Of a stretch of 64,000 nucleotides of DNA, positions 1 to 10,550 are shown piece by piece (the first letter of the stretch is position 1; each line of letters begins with the position of its first letter). The position numbers were made by a program, and so were the translations under genes. Source of the stretch: Podospora bellae-mahoneyi (lineage: Eukaryota; Ascomycota; Sordariomycetes; Sordariales; Podosporaceae); assembly GCF_035222275.1 (NCBI RefSeq), contig NC_085883.1:1798001-1862000 (forward strand). Reading direction: 5' to 3'. The notes below the pieces were generated by a model that worked only from the letters and a program-made list of their open reading frames with translations, made no database searches and was not told the DNA's origin.

Positions 1-47
1 TCCAATTCGATGAGCTCATAAGGGACGTGCTCCGTGAGAATTCTTAA
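1..47 (+). CDS. possible 3' end of an upstream gene (partial)
   Basis: Reading from base 3, the plus strand gives QFDELIRDVLRENS followed by TAA at 45-47. The composition (charged, amphipathic, no rare residues) looks like the tail of a real protein, but only 14 codons are visible, so no family can be named. It could equally be chance open sequence. Confidence 0.25.
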   Translation, partial: QFDELIRDVLRENS

Positions 48-927
48 TGAACCCCTGTCAGCCAATGCAACAGTGGCGCCGGCCCCCTGAAGAGCTTTGG
101 GGAGATTCTGCCGGGCGGTCAGAGGCGAGCTTCCCTTGCCTCGGTGATTTCCTTTGCGCGCCAGTTCGCGACGACATCAGTTGCCAGGGTGAGGAGAGGA
201 GTCCCCTCATCTGATGATCAACTCCAAGATATCACCAGATCTGATAGCAATACGGCGCTATCCATCAGCACCTGAAGGCTGGCATCACGCTGCCCGGTGC
301 GTCGCTGGAGCTGACACGTTGCAAACACTGTTCCCGATCTGATGGCCTGCATTGCAGAACTCACCCGCCACTCGATTTCTTTCTCTCGATAGCATCATGA
401 TCTTCTTATCAATGGTCCAACAAACACCCCTACTACCCCTCTCTGTAACCCCACGTATTCTTGCTTTGCGGTAGGGACCAAGTTGGCAGCTGTGAGCATT
501 AAATCAAGAATTGGGGAGTTCGACAAAGACTCTGAAACCTGATACTTTCAAGGACAGTTGCGAAGGCTTTTGATAACGCCTAACTGGTCAGCAACAGGAG
601 CTGTCTTCAAAGACAGCCACCAGTTTCCCCACACTCAAGCGCATCCGAGCAAAGGTCCACGATTCCTGTCAAAGTCGAATCGTCGATAAGCATTTTTTAT
701 TATCATATCCCTATTTCTCTTTTTACCCAACCCAGTTTGATGGCCCAGTTCAGACAACCAGGTCTTCATAACCCTTCCATGCCCCTTCCGTCCTGTCCGT
801 CCCGGCCTCTGTCGAGATATTGTCCCGGTCATGTCAAATTCCCATAACAAACCCCCAAACGCCATGCAATGCTGTTCCTCAGACCCCAACCCAGAAAGAC
901 CTTCCCATAGAGACAAGTTCAGTAAAC
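48..927. other. intergenic, no gene seen
   Basis: About 880 bp of mixed composition with only short spurious ORFs on both strands. It presumably holds the 3' UTR of the minus-strand Cys-rich gene that ends at 928. I saw no repeat or RNA gene. Confidence 0.6.
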
Positions 928-1332
928 TTATTTCTTGGTAGTAAAATCAATCTCATCCTCCGGGTTGAACCCCCCATCAGCAGCCTTCTCACAGGTGCAA
1001 GCATCTATTCCTCTCATTAGCCACAATCCATTTTCCCAATCTCTCTCTCTCTCTCTCATCCAAAACTTACCAGCAGGTCTTGAACCACAAGCACAAGCCT
1101 TCACAGGCGTCACATTCTCCGAAGCGGCACGCTCGCAAGTGCACTGGCCCGCGGGTCTAGCACGGCAGCTGCATCTCGGTCCGGCGACCGTGTTCTCCGT
1201 CGCGGCGGCGGAGCAGGAACAGTGGAGGGCGGATTGCTTCCCGCAGGAGCAGGTCGCTTGCTTGGCGCAGACGCACTCGGCCGAGGAGGCGTTGTTGTTG
1301 GAGGAGCGGCAGCAGGTTGTTGGGGCGGTCAT
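928..1332 (-). CDS. cysteine-rich metallothionein-like small protein
   Basis: Two exons (1332-1071 and 1004-928) joined over a 66-nt intron (1070-1005, GTAAGT...ATAG) give a 112-residue protein. It carries 16 cysteines, nearly all in CxC pairs (CVC, CSC repeated, CTC twice, CAC), with a repeated RPAG-QCTCERA / RPA-DACTCEKA unit that splicing restores. The C-terminal tail (NPEDEIDFTTKK) is acidic and Cys-free. The pattern matches a small fungal Cys-rich family related in look to metallothioneins and copper-binding proteins, so a metal-binding or storage role in the cytosol is inferred, not shown. The intron can also be read through without a stop, giving a 134-residue product that interrupts the Cys repeat; the spliced form is clearly better. 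CCAAT boxes cluster about 260-310 bp upstream of the ATG. Confidence 0.8.
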   Translation of the reverse strand: MTAPTTCCRSSNNNASSAECVCAKQATCSCGKQSALHCSCSAAATENTVAGPRCSCRARPAGQCTCERAASENVTPVKACACGSRPAGKFWMRERERDWENGLWLMRGIDACTCEKAADGGFNPEDEIDFTTKK

Positions 1333-1590
1333 TTTTGTGGTGGTGTAAGTAGTGCGGTGATGGTGGTTGTTGTTGAGAGAAGAGTACTTGGTTGGTGAGA
1401 ACTATAGTTCAAATAAGTTGCCGACTGTTAATTGTGTGATGTGTGATATTGAATGGAAGACAATCAAAGGACCGCCTCTCTTATACAAGTTCAGTATCCA
1501 ACTGCCGACCTGACATCAACTGGCAGTTGGTCCGTAAGGCTGTTCCGCAAGCTGAGACCTGCGGGGCGAGGCTTGGTCAGGAACCACCTG

Positions 1591-1642
1591 ATTGGGTCAT
1601 TGGCCGGAGCTGATTGGCTGCTTACACCTCCTGTCGACCAAT
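1591..1642 (-). promoter_or_regulatory. cluster of four CCAAT boxes upstream of the Cys-rich gene
   Basis: ATTGG occurs on the plus strand at 1591, 1599 and 1613, and CCAAT at 1638, so four CCAAT-type sites in both orientations fall within 52 bp. They lie about 260-310 bp upstream of the ATG at 1332. CCAAT is the core site of the fungal HAP/CBC complex, which with HapX regulates iron and metal genes; the link to this gene is inference. Confidence 0.45.
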
Positions 1643-2056
1643 CAGAGAAGAGGTATTTCACATCGCTGGGCAATCTGCAACGGCTTTCCAACGGTCGAGA
1701 TGGGTCGAGAACTGTCCATCTTGAAGATCCGCTTCGATATTCTATTTTGAGATGATGCCATTGGTGGAAAGGTGTACTACAAGATGGGATGACTCGGGTG
1801 GAAGATCTGGAGATTTGTCAGGCGACAAGTATTTTGGTGACTGGGAGGTCCATTGTTTGTTGAGTTGGGATGTCACGATGTTCTTGGCCAGTGTGGTCAC
1901 ACATGCGGTCATCCACCAGGACGGTTGATGCAGGTACCGCGAGCTGTGGTCGGACCTATATCTACCTTATTGAAGTCATCGGGGTGCTGCCCTTTGTGAC
2001 ATGATGGGCTTGGACTGGCAGGATACAACCGCGAGGACAGAAGACTCAACATCTCT
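1643..2056. other. intergenic, nothing recognised
   Basis: Region between the promoter of the Cys-rich gene and the 3' end of the methyltransferase gene. No coding, RNA or repeat signal seen. Confidence 0.6.
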
Positions 2057-3211
2057 TCATTTCTTCTCAAAGAGATACAACTCAACAGGATTCCCACCCC
2101 CATCAATATGAGGAAGCGGCAGTGTAGCCTCCTCCTCAATACTCCACCCATCAGCAGCCATTAGATCCCAGAACTCTCTCTCGGACGAGTGTCTTGACTT
2201 TGTCGACAAAAAGACCTTTGGCCTGACCGACTGCTCGCCGGAATGGCCATGAAGAGCCGAAAGCGTCTGCACCAACGGTGACAAAGTATCCGTGTTGTAG
2301 GTGCAGTCACTCACGACAATCAGATCCCAAGTATTATCCTGGACCTGCGCTCCAAACACGCCATTCTGCCCGTCTATCCAGTCGAGGCTCTCAAAGTCTA
2401 GCGAGGGTGCTGGTGCTTGGCTGAGAGCTTCCGCTTGCCGGGCGATATTCGCTCTGGCTCGTTCTTCAGCCTCGGGGAGATCAGTCATGAGGATACGAGT
2501 TGTCGTCTGTCTGGGAGCCTTCTTCAAAGCAAGCAGCCGGGCCACCCCTATGCCTAGTGTCCCGATGCCGCAGCCTACTTCGAGGATGTTCAGTGGCCTG
2601 TCCCGGTCTTGTTGAAGGAGCTGCTTCAAGGCGGGCATTGGGTTTCCCTTCGGGCTGGTGCTCAGAAACATGTCGGCCAGGAGAGACACAGTGGCAATCC
2701 CAGAGTCCCAGATGTGCCGGGCTATGCTATCCCCCATATCCTCCTCCACTTGGAGCGTCTGGTTATCGGCTGTTGGCAGCCTCAAACTCCGAAAGCACAC
2801 AGGAGGTACTGCTGTGTTCCTGTCCAGCGAGACATCAGAGAATGCCGCTAGAATGAGTCCCTGGCCCGTTGGTGGGTAGATGTCTGTCGTTCCAAGAGCT
2901 GTAAGTTGGCGGTCTGCCGGCCGAATCTGGATCGTTTTGATGGGGTGTGGAGGCAGTGGAAGATCCAGTTTGAGAACTCTCATCCCAGCCTTCCATTTTG
3001 GCATATTTCGTTGTGTGAGGATAACTGGTACCAGTTGCTCTTTTCCATCTTTTGTCGTCGTGTAAGCGCCGACCACAAGGAGCTCAACTGGGTCTTTGGG
3101 TGAGAAGAACGAGTCCCCGAGGTCGGTGGTGACGGCGAGTACTAATCGGAGGCATCGTTCTGATCCGACGAACTCGACCACTGGTGGTCGCAGTAGTTTT
3201 ATGTAATGCAT
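2057..3211 (-). CDS. class I SAM methyltransferase, Methyltransf_16/METTL type
   Basis: A single-exon gene of 384 residues. The C-terminal half is a Rossmann methyltransferase: motif I EVGCGIGTLGIGVARLL (about residues 212-228) for SAM binding, an acidic residue after the next strand in ILMTDLPEAEERARANI, and NTWDLIVVSDCTYN (about 295-308), the motif IV position of the Methyltransf_16 (METTL21/EFM-like) family, which methylates lysines on translation factors and chaperones. The first 150 residues form an extra beta-rich domain seen in fungal members of this group. The ATG at 3211 starts MHYIKLLRPP, a hydrophobic/basic strand usual for these proteins. The exact target protein cannot be read from sequence. 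Confidence 0.85.
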   Translation of the reverse strand: MHYIKLLRPPVVEFVGSERCLRLVLAVTTDLGDSFFSPKDPVELLVVGAYTTTKDGKEQLVPVILTQRNMPKWKAGMRVLKLDLPLPPHPIKTIQIRPADRQLTALGTTDIYPPTGQGLILAAFSDVSLDRNTAVPPVCFRSLRLPTADNQTLQVEEDMGDSIARHIWDSGIATVSLLADMFLSTSPKGNPMPALKQLLQQDRDRPLNILEVGCGIGTLGIGVARLLALKKAPRQTTTRILMTDLPEAEERARANIARQAEALSQAPAPSLDFESLDWIDGQNGVFGAQVQDNTWDLIVVSDCTYNTDTLSPLVQTLSALHGHSGEQSVRPKVFLSTKSRHSSEREFWDLMAADGWSIEEEATLPLPHIDGGGNPVELYLFEKK

Positions 3212-4022
3212 AGTGAGAAAGTTTCTGTGTGAGTTCGTGTGTGAGATGGGGTGAGGTGTGAGTCGTGAAATGAACTGCAGTGGTTAGCAGCGTCGAGCTC
3301 AAAGTGGAATTTTCAGCCATCACAGACTTGCTTGGCCCAGGGTTAGGGTAGACAATGGTATGTCTCGTTCGCATATTCTCGACGGGACTTCAACCAACCA
3401 GCCTTGGAGACTGCCGATGAAGCAGGAATATGAAACTCTTTATCTCTGATTGGCAGTGTTCTTGTCCACCATCTGCCATCTTGGTCTGCCCGTACAACTA
3501 CCGTACATTGCCTATCCCGCCCAAGCGCCTAGGTCATCCAGTGCCAAAAAGAAACCACAAACCCAAGGGTATCCGGAGCTTTGAACCAAGCCCAATCCTC
3601 TCCTCTTCCAAGATTCATTCTCAGACCCGCAAGCCATTTGAACTCCCAACGAAACTCCGTAGATGCGCCTTCTCATTGTGTTTTTGTAATTGGAAATTTG
3701 TTCCACGCGTCTGTCATCATCTCCGTCGCCAGTCTTTCGGGTTGTCCAACGCTCGAATTATGTACCTAGTATTGGACGCAGTGAGAGAGGCCGTCCAGCA
3801 ACTTCCTCACGTCCGGCTATATGGCACAGCCAAGGTAAGCCGGACCCGAACCCTTCGTAATGGACGTCCTTCGTCCAGGGACACCCTTCCTGCTAGGCTT
3901 CTCGTGAAAAAAGAACTCAGGTCCACTCCCGACAAATATCTCAACCCATCCATGTGGACGGGCCTGCCCGTGGACCCTGAAGATTTATTGTTGTAATAGT
4001 TCCCTGTAGACCAGGTTGGCAT
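3212..4022. other. intergenic, promoter of the methyltransferase
   Basis: Holds the 5' region of the minus-strand methyltransferase and the 3' flank of the mannosidase. A 188-codon open frame at 3430-3996 on plus has no family look and is treated as chance. Confidence 0.55.
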
Positions 4023-5904
4023 TCATGGTACTCCTGGTTTCTTTTTCTTCTTCTTTTTTGGGCGTGGGGGTTCGTCGAAGCCTCGGGTGATGAACCCACT
4101 GCTGTCTCGGCGGAAGGGATGTGCTCCTGGGCTGAGGACCCATTCGTCCAGGCTGATGAGGTCTGGTGGTGAGAAGATGAGGTAGTAGTACTTGAGTGTT
4201 TCGGCTAGCCAGAAGCTCTGAACATGATCAGGATATGTCAGTAATCAGTGGCAAGCCTTGAGATTGAGTGGCGCTTACCTCCATCGAATCCAGCTTCTTC
4301 AGTAGGCCATGAACAGTGACATCGCTGATTGCAGAAAACGCCAGCTCCGTCTCGGTAGCCCCGACCACGCTCTGAAACATCTCCCATGCCAGTTCCTGGT
4401 ACTCCTTGTTTCCCGTAATTCTGAACATGACGAACAAGCTCTCGATAGCCTCCGGTCTGAGTAGGTACTTTGGGTCTTTCACCGACTTGAACGGCTTCCT
4501 CAGCTTCTTGCTGCCCTCTTTCCGCCACTTGTCCTCATCAAACTTGCACGGCCCGTCCCTCCAGTCGCCCTCGCAAGGAACTGCCTCGAGCACCTCTGGC
4601 ATCAAACCCGTGGGAAACGCCCCGTAAGCCCACGCACAACCCCGGGTGAGCTGCTCCCCAATCTTGACATATTCCTCGTTTCCAAACAGCTTCCCTCCCA
4701 GCCCAAACATCCCCCCCGCATAGCAGCCCAAATGCTGAACGTTTGGCGCCGTTTCTACTTCATCCCCGTTCATCCTCGCCTCACCAACCAACAGTACATC
4801 CCTCCTATCCCCCATCTCATCCCTATCCTCCTCCGCGAGCATGGGCCGGAAGAGCAACCAATCCTCCGCCACCCCCATGGCTTCTTTCCACATCCTCTCC
4901 AACCTCCCCTCTCTCCTCCTTCCGAGCAAAGCCGCCGTCTTGAGTAGATTGCCATAAACGCCCTCCGCCCCCTTCTCCAGGCCAAAAACCTCATCACCTT
5001 CAGCCCCTTTCACAGGCCACAACCCCCTCAACTTCGTCCTCTCCTGCCCCTCCTCCAAAACATCCACCTCCCCCCTCGCAGTATCACAATACTTTTTATC
5101 ACCGATCAGCTGTCCCAACCGTGTAAACTCCAACCAAGCCCCCGTCCTCATTCCCTCTCGCCCCTTCCCCTTTTCCATCAACAAACCCCCCAACTCCCCC
5201 GCCCTCTCCAACAACCCCCACTCCCCCGACAAATCATACCCAGCAATCAACCCCCCCAGATACCTCCCCATATCCACCCCCCCCTTCCCCCCCGCGAAAT
5301 CAATCTTGCAAACCTCCTCCACAGCATCATAAAACTCCTCCTTCAAATCCATGACCCACAACACATCCAAACTATCCACCAGCGTCCCCGCCCAGCCCAA
5401 CGTCGTTTTTCCTCTCCCTGACACAGGAGCGAGTTCGTCTGAGGGATAAGCATGGAGTTTGTAAGCCGTCCATGACTTTAGGAAGGCGGACTTGACGGCG
5501 GCGCGGCGGGAGAGAGAGATGTTATTTGGGCGGTAGCCTGGTGGAAAAAAGAACTGAACTGGATGGAGGGGACGTAATGGTTCTTTGACGGGTTTGGCGG
5601 GTGATCGGGAAGGGGTGTCTTGGTGGGGAGGATGTGGTGAGGTTTGGGAGTGTGGTGGTGATGGTGGTGGTGGTGGTGGTGGTAAGTCGTCGGGAACAGG
5701 CCTGTAAAACGATCGTCGCGCAGACGGCGGCTTCAACAAGAAGAAAAAAAAGAAAAACACGACAGTGACAAGCAGGAGCCGGCGCATTCGCCGATCAAGA
5801 ACCATCTTCGCGGATGGGGGGGCTGTCTGCGGACCGGCGTCCGGTGAGGTGCGGGGAATTGCCCACTGTCTGTTTGTCTGTCCGCTGTCAAAAGATATCG
5901 ACAA
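4023..5904 (-). CDS. GH47 alpha-1,2-mannosidase, type II membrane protein
   Basis: Exon 1 (5904-4279) and exon 2 (4217-4023) join in phase 0 over a 61-nt intron (4278-4218, GTAAGC...CAG). The splice restores the conserved GH47 end [16 protein letters not shown]...LISLDEW and the EAHP-like block (GAHPF). Upstream GH47 marks include [32 protein letters not shown] and [17 protein letters not shown]. Near the N-terminus [18 protein letters not shown] is a single signal anchor, followed by a Pro/Ser-rich stem, so the enzyme should face the ER/Golgi lumen and trim Man9GlcNAc2 N-glycans. The ATG at 5805 ([11 protein letters not shown]) places the anchor at the N-terminus as in relatives and gives 573 residues; the ATG at 5904 would add 33. 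The tail ends in a Lys run ([12 protein letters not shown]). Confidence 0.88.
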
Positions 5905-6720
5905 AACAACAGCAGCGTCAACACCCTACCTACCATGTGAACTCAATCGCGCAGAGCGAACATCACGATCGACACAATTGACAACCGACGAGGCATGGTT
6001 GAAGAAAAAACATCAACAAAGTAAAATGGGAGTTGAAAACCGCCCGTGTTTGCCTGTCCCTCCCCGTCCTCCCGTCCCGAGAACATTTGGTAAGACGAGT
6101 ACCACTCCACCAACAGCAGGCATTGGCGGGTATAGCGGCATAAAAGAAAGTCTTGGGGAGGGTGCATCCCAGCGTTGTATCGCATAATAGGGACACAACA
6201 CCCTAGCCCAAGCATCAGACGAACTTCCTCGACCAAAACCCTCTGGGTTCACGAGCACTGCTGATGGAGGACATCAGCAAACCAAGCCGTTACACACACA
6301 TGACGCGCTTAAAGATATCTGACCAAAAGGCCCCAAGTGCTCGCCCCGAGGGCACTTAATTTACGTCGTGCTCACAAAGGTGTAGGAGAGGAGGTCTTGG
6401 CAGGGGAACTTGACCGGGTGATAATGACAACCAATTTGATAATGGACCAACAGGTCACAAACCAGAGAAGAGTATTTCTTTAAACATTCAAATAAATATT
6501 TCACCCGCTACATCCCAACGGCGCTCTTCAATAGCAAGCAGCAGGGGGTATCATCTATACATCATCATGATCCATGTCCATTCCATGATACACAAAAAAA
6601 GAAAAAAAAAAACCCACATCATTAAAAACCAAATTCCCAATAAAAAAAATAAAAAAAACTTGCCAGTAACTTATGACAAACTACACATTCCCATTCCCCA
6701 TCCTGGTTGAAAGAAACCAT
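5905..6720. other. intergenic with A-rich 3' flank of the transporter
   Basis: Contains the 5' flank of the mannosidase gene and, at about 6590-6660, several A runs next to the transporter 3' end. No gene supported. Confidence 0.55.
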
Positions 6721-8316
6721 CTAAGGCTTCCACCGGAAAGCAGGGTGCTTCCAATCCAAATCCTGTACCTCCTCCCTGCTCATCCCCGCCAGCTCCTCCT
6801 CCACGCTCAACGCCTCCCTCCTCTTATTATCCTTCTTCATCCAGAACAGCATCGCAGTAGCAACAATCAAGATGGTCGAAATGGCCGCCAGGTTCAGGCC
6901 GTTACCGATAGGATAGTTCGGCCCATCAGTAGGCAGAAAAGACCAAGTGCTCACCAACCCACCAATGTTTCCGCACATGACGTTCATGCCGATGGCGCTG
7001 CTGCGAGCCGTGTCCGAAACAACGTTGGCGCTGACCTGCGAGTTGGTCATGGGACCAAGCGCAAAGATGGACGACGAGAGCAAAAAGATGGCGGCATAGC
7101 GGGCCTCGGTGTTGGTGGTGGCAAGGAAGATGATGAAGCCGACAATGACGAGGGGTGTGCAAGACATGATGATGATCTGGCGACGGTCCATCTTCCAGCT
7201 GATGGCGGGCAGAAGGAGAGTGAAGAATCCACCGACGACATACGGGGGCACAGTCAGGAGCTGGGTCATGACGGTGGACTTGCCGGGGTAGATGGAGCGG
7301 ACGATGGTGGGGGCGAAGAAGCTGACGCCCTGGACGGTGATGTTGTTGAGCAGGAAAATGAAGGAGGTGCTGAGCGTCACAGGGTTGAGGATGCCGCGCA
7401 TGAGCTTCTTGACGTCCATCTTGTCGAGGACCTCGGTGGTGCCGACGCGCTCAGACTTGATGCGGAGAATGGCAAGGTCCTTCTCCGCCTGGGTGAGCCA
7501 GCGAGCCGTCTCGGGACGGTCAGTGAGGGTGACGTAGGAAATGAGAGCAAGAACGCAGGTGATGATGCCCTCAATGGCGAAAATCATGCGCCAAGTGGTC
7601 AGGCTGCCAAAGCTCTCGAGCTGGAGGATGCCGGAGGCGAGGAGACCACCGAAGGCACCGGCCATGGGAGCCATGACGATGTAGAGACCGAGACGGAAGG
7701 TGAGCTCGGAACGGCGGTACCATCTCGAGAGATAGTAGGCGATGCCGGGAAGCATACCAGCCTCGAAAGCACCGAGGAGGAAGCGAACGCCGGCGGCCTG
7801 GGCGAAGTTGTTGACGAAAGCCATGGCGATGGAAAGACCACCGAAGCCGAGGGAGATGGTGGGGATGAACCAGCCGGGGCCAAAGTACTTGCAGCCGATG
7901 TTGGATGGGATCTCGAAAACAATGTAGGAGATGTAGAAGACGGAGAGGAGACCGTTGTAGTCGTAGCCGGTAAGGTTGAGATCCGTCTCGAGACCAGCAA
8001 TCCTGGCGTTGCCGATGTTTGCTCTGTCAATGAAGCAGAAAAGGTAGAGCAAGGCAACAGTGGGAACGATCATGAGATCCAACTTCCACCGAAGCCTGCG
8101 TTCAGCCTCAGGATCGATGTGAATGAGGGTGTTGCCATATCTGTCACGCTGGGTTAGCACGGTGCTGGCTCTATCCATGGTGCAATGCAATGTGGAAAAA
8201 ACATACTCGTCTGTGGCAGCGGCGTGGTTCTCTCCGTGACCCTCGGCGTGGTGGGTGACGGCCTTCTCGTCCGAAGACGAGCTGGCCTCGGGGGTAATAG
8301 CTCTCTGTTCACCCAT
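6721..8316 (-). CDS. MFS transporter, DAL5/allantoate permease (anion:cation symporter) type
   Basis: Exon 1 (8316-8207) and exon 2 (8140-6721) join over a 66-nt intron (8206-8141, GTATGT...GACAG, branch-like GCTAAC), giving 509 residues beginning MGEQRAITPEASSS. Reading through the intron stays open but inserts 22 non-conserved residues. Twelve membrane helices are visible, with family marks LLYLFCFIDRANIGNARIAG (helix 1 end), YIVFEIPSN, GAFEAGMLPGIAYYLSRWY (helix 4-5 loop) and IFAIEGIITC. These fit the Dal5/ACS branch that imports small organic anions such as allantoate, nicotinate or biotin precursors across the plasma membrane; substrate not assignable. The tail ends EEVQDLDWKHPAFRWKP, the usual end of this branch. 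Confidence 0.92.
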   Translation of the reverse strand: MGEQRAITPEASSSSDEKAVTHHAEGHGENHAAATDEYVFSTLHCTMDRASTVLTQRDRYGNTLIHIDPEAERRLRWKLDLMIVPTVALLYLFCFIDRANIGNARIAGLETDLNLTGYDYNGLLSVFYISYIVFEIPSNIGCKYFGPGWFIPTISLGFGGLSIAMAFVNNFAQAAGVRFLLGAFEAGMLPGIAYYLSRWYRRSELTFRLGLYIVMAPMAGAFGGLLASGILQLESFGSLTTWRMIFAIEGIITCVLALISYVTLTDRPETARWLTQAEKDLAILRIKSERVGTTEVLDKMDVKKLMRGILNPVTLSTSFIFLLNNITVQGVSFFAPTIVRSIYPGKSTVMTQLLTVPPYVVGGFFTLLLPAISWKMDRRQIIIMSCTPLVIVGFIIFLATTNTEARYAAIFLLSSSIFALGPMTNSQVSANVVSDTARSSAIGMNVMCGNIGGLVSTWSFLPTDGPNYPIGNGLNLAAISTILIVATAMLFWMKKDNKRREALSVEEELAGMSREEVQDLDWKHPAFRWKP

Positions 8317-10550
8317 GGTTGCTGTTTGAGGGGGGAGGCGATCAGGTCAAGTCCGTTGGAAGTGGGCAAGAGGGGATGGGGAGGAGGTCCTCTAACAGAA
8401 CGGCAGGAAGGGGGGACGAAGAGCTGCTCTTTATCCAAAAGTCTCTGGCCCATGTCAAGGTAGGAGTGGATGACGTTTTGCCATGTGGGATTTTCCACCC
8501 GTGGGGATGGATGTCTTCACGATGCGGTGACCCCGTTGGCCCCGTACACTATCCGACGGGTGGAGATGTCACAGATCCAGGACATTTCTGGGGAACTTGG
8601 GGCCCTACACGACAAGCCAAGGTAGCCTCGACGGCTTCCAAGACGATCCGGTGGGAGCCGCACGCAAACTTTAAGTGAACGGCAATGAAAGTCGGCAATC
8701 CCCAACTCCTCCAACTGAGTGTTCTGGTGCGGTGAGTGGCCAGCAACTGCCTATCGATGCGGGGGACCAGCTCCGGACTGTGGGAGGCCAGGCCGGGGTT
8801 TGGTTGGTTGGGGGGGGGGGGGGGGGGCATTACCGCGGATGGCCAACTGGTTCCACCGCCGGTGTGCTTCTGGACCTGGGGAACTAGTGCAGTCCGAAGG
8901 ATGCACGCTGGCCGGTCATGTTGCCGTTTTGCGATTAGCATGTTTCTGCATTTGCTTGAAGCTGAAGTTGCCCACCACTGCCAACGCGCCCAACCGTGGC
9001 CGGGCTGTCCTTGCCTCACCACCAACTCCCCCAGAGACATGGATCATGGAACTTCGAAATGCGGAGGAGGTGGAGAGTGACCCCGCGGGGTTGAAGAACC
9101 ATCCACGCCATCTCCACCAGACTCCAACTACCCCAACTTTTGATGGTCCACTTTACTTTTTCACCATTGACACGATTGGTGTCTTTGTGATAGCTGCTCC
9201 ATTCTGATATCCATAAAGAGTGGCATCCAACTCACTGCCGATAAACTTATGGAGACTCTTCTCATTGTAGTCAAAGCTGCGTCAGCGCCAAAGCCAGCAT
9301 CAAACCCCCGCATCCCAAATGGATAAGTCTTTGTCCCCCGTTAGTCTCCTCTGGGCATCTCCAATTTCCAAATTTTCACTGGTCAAACTTCTGGCTGTTG
9401 GGTAATTCTCGCCAAGTGGGACCAGTCCGACGCCGGCCTGGGTTGGTGGGAACTTTTGCCGCCCGTTGCCGCCTCTCCCCTATTTGCGCCTGGATTTTTT
9501 AGTATTGGCAAGTCTCTCACGATGTTCTATGACTCTTGGACAACGTCACCCAAACCCACCCACCGCCTTCCTTGTGAAACGAAGAGCAGGTGCAAGAACC
9601 AGTACACCGCTCATGATAGAGAATTGCAACGCAATATCATCGCCTGAATCATGCTGAGCACCTAGGTAGGGTGGTAGATCTCAAACATCTGGAAATCACT
9701 TATTGAAATCTCAGAAAGCTTGTTACATAGTTCAAAGGCCTGTCCATCTATGAACACGTGGAAGGCCTTGATCATCTCAGAGGCAACGCAACATTACTAT
9801 CTGTTTTTTCCTTTTTTTCCCTTTTTTTTTTGCTTAGGATCTGCTGGTCAGCCTTTACCGCAAACATGTCTCCACCGTCCCTAACACTAGCTTGACATAT
9901 GCAAACTCGTCTGAATAGCTCTGCCAGGAGGTGGGCTCGGGAATCGGCCCGAGGCAAAAAGGCAGCTCTCAACACATTGCCAGAATTCAGCCTGGAGTTC
10001 CCCTCTGACCGAGCAAACAATTTTCACCTTCCAGATATCCGGAGATACGGCAGAGAAAACAAATTCTTTTGAGTCACAAACATTCACTTTCAACACCTGA
10101 CTCGTGGAAATGGCTTGAATTCCGCTTTGATTTATCTCTCGGAGATGCCTCGGCTCTCTTGTCTAGACCCTGGTAATACTGCGTGACTGTCTGGCCTGTG
10201 ATGTCGAGCATATGCAAAACAGGCAGCTCGTTGTTGATGGTGACAGGATGGGCTATATGTACTGCGTGGCGTCGTAGCTCCAACCGTTTGACATATGCAG
10301 CCCTCCCAGCATCACGACCCTTGAAAAGGCACCTAAAACTTCTTGGAAAGGTCCCAATCATCACTTATTGGTTGCCCTACCAGCTTGACAGTTCGGGGTC
10401 GTACGATCACCCCCGCATAGAATTATTTGGGGAAAGGAAGCTGGTGCCGAAGGGCAGGGGGCGACCCACAAATTGTGAAGGTTGGTGAAGGTGAAACTGA
10501 GCCGGACATCTCTGAAAAATGGAACAGGCAAGATTGAACAAATCTTGTCT
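8317..10550. other. 2.2-kb intergenic stretch with a G-run
   Basis: No supported gene on either strand; the short ORFs lack family features and overlap each other. It contains an uninterrupted G run of about 17 nt ending near 8827 and pyrimidine runs near 9805-9830. The left part is the promoter side of the MFS transporter. Confidence 0.5.

Noticed and set aside
3430-3996. 188-codon plus ORF
   Set aside because: No recognisable domain, mixed composition, no introns that improve it.
6673-8157. 494-codon plus ORF opposite the MFS transporter
   Set aside because: Composition is Asp/Glu/Gly/His rich and mirrors the transporter codons; the minus frame is a clear 12-helix transporter.
8805-8830. 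Long G run taken as possible assembly gap or element end
   Set aside because: It is continuous with unique sequence on both sides and nothing else suggests an element; kept only as a note in the intergenic entry.
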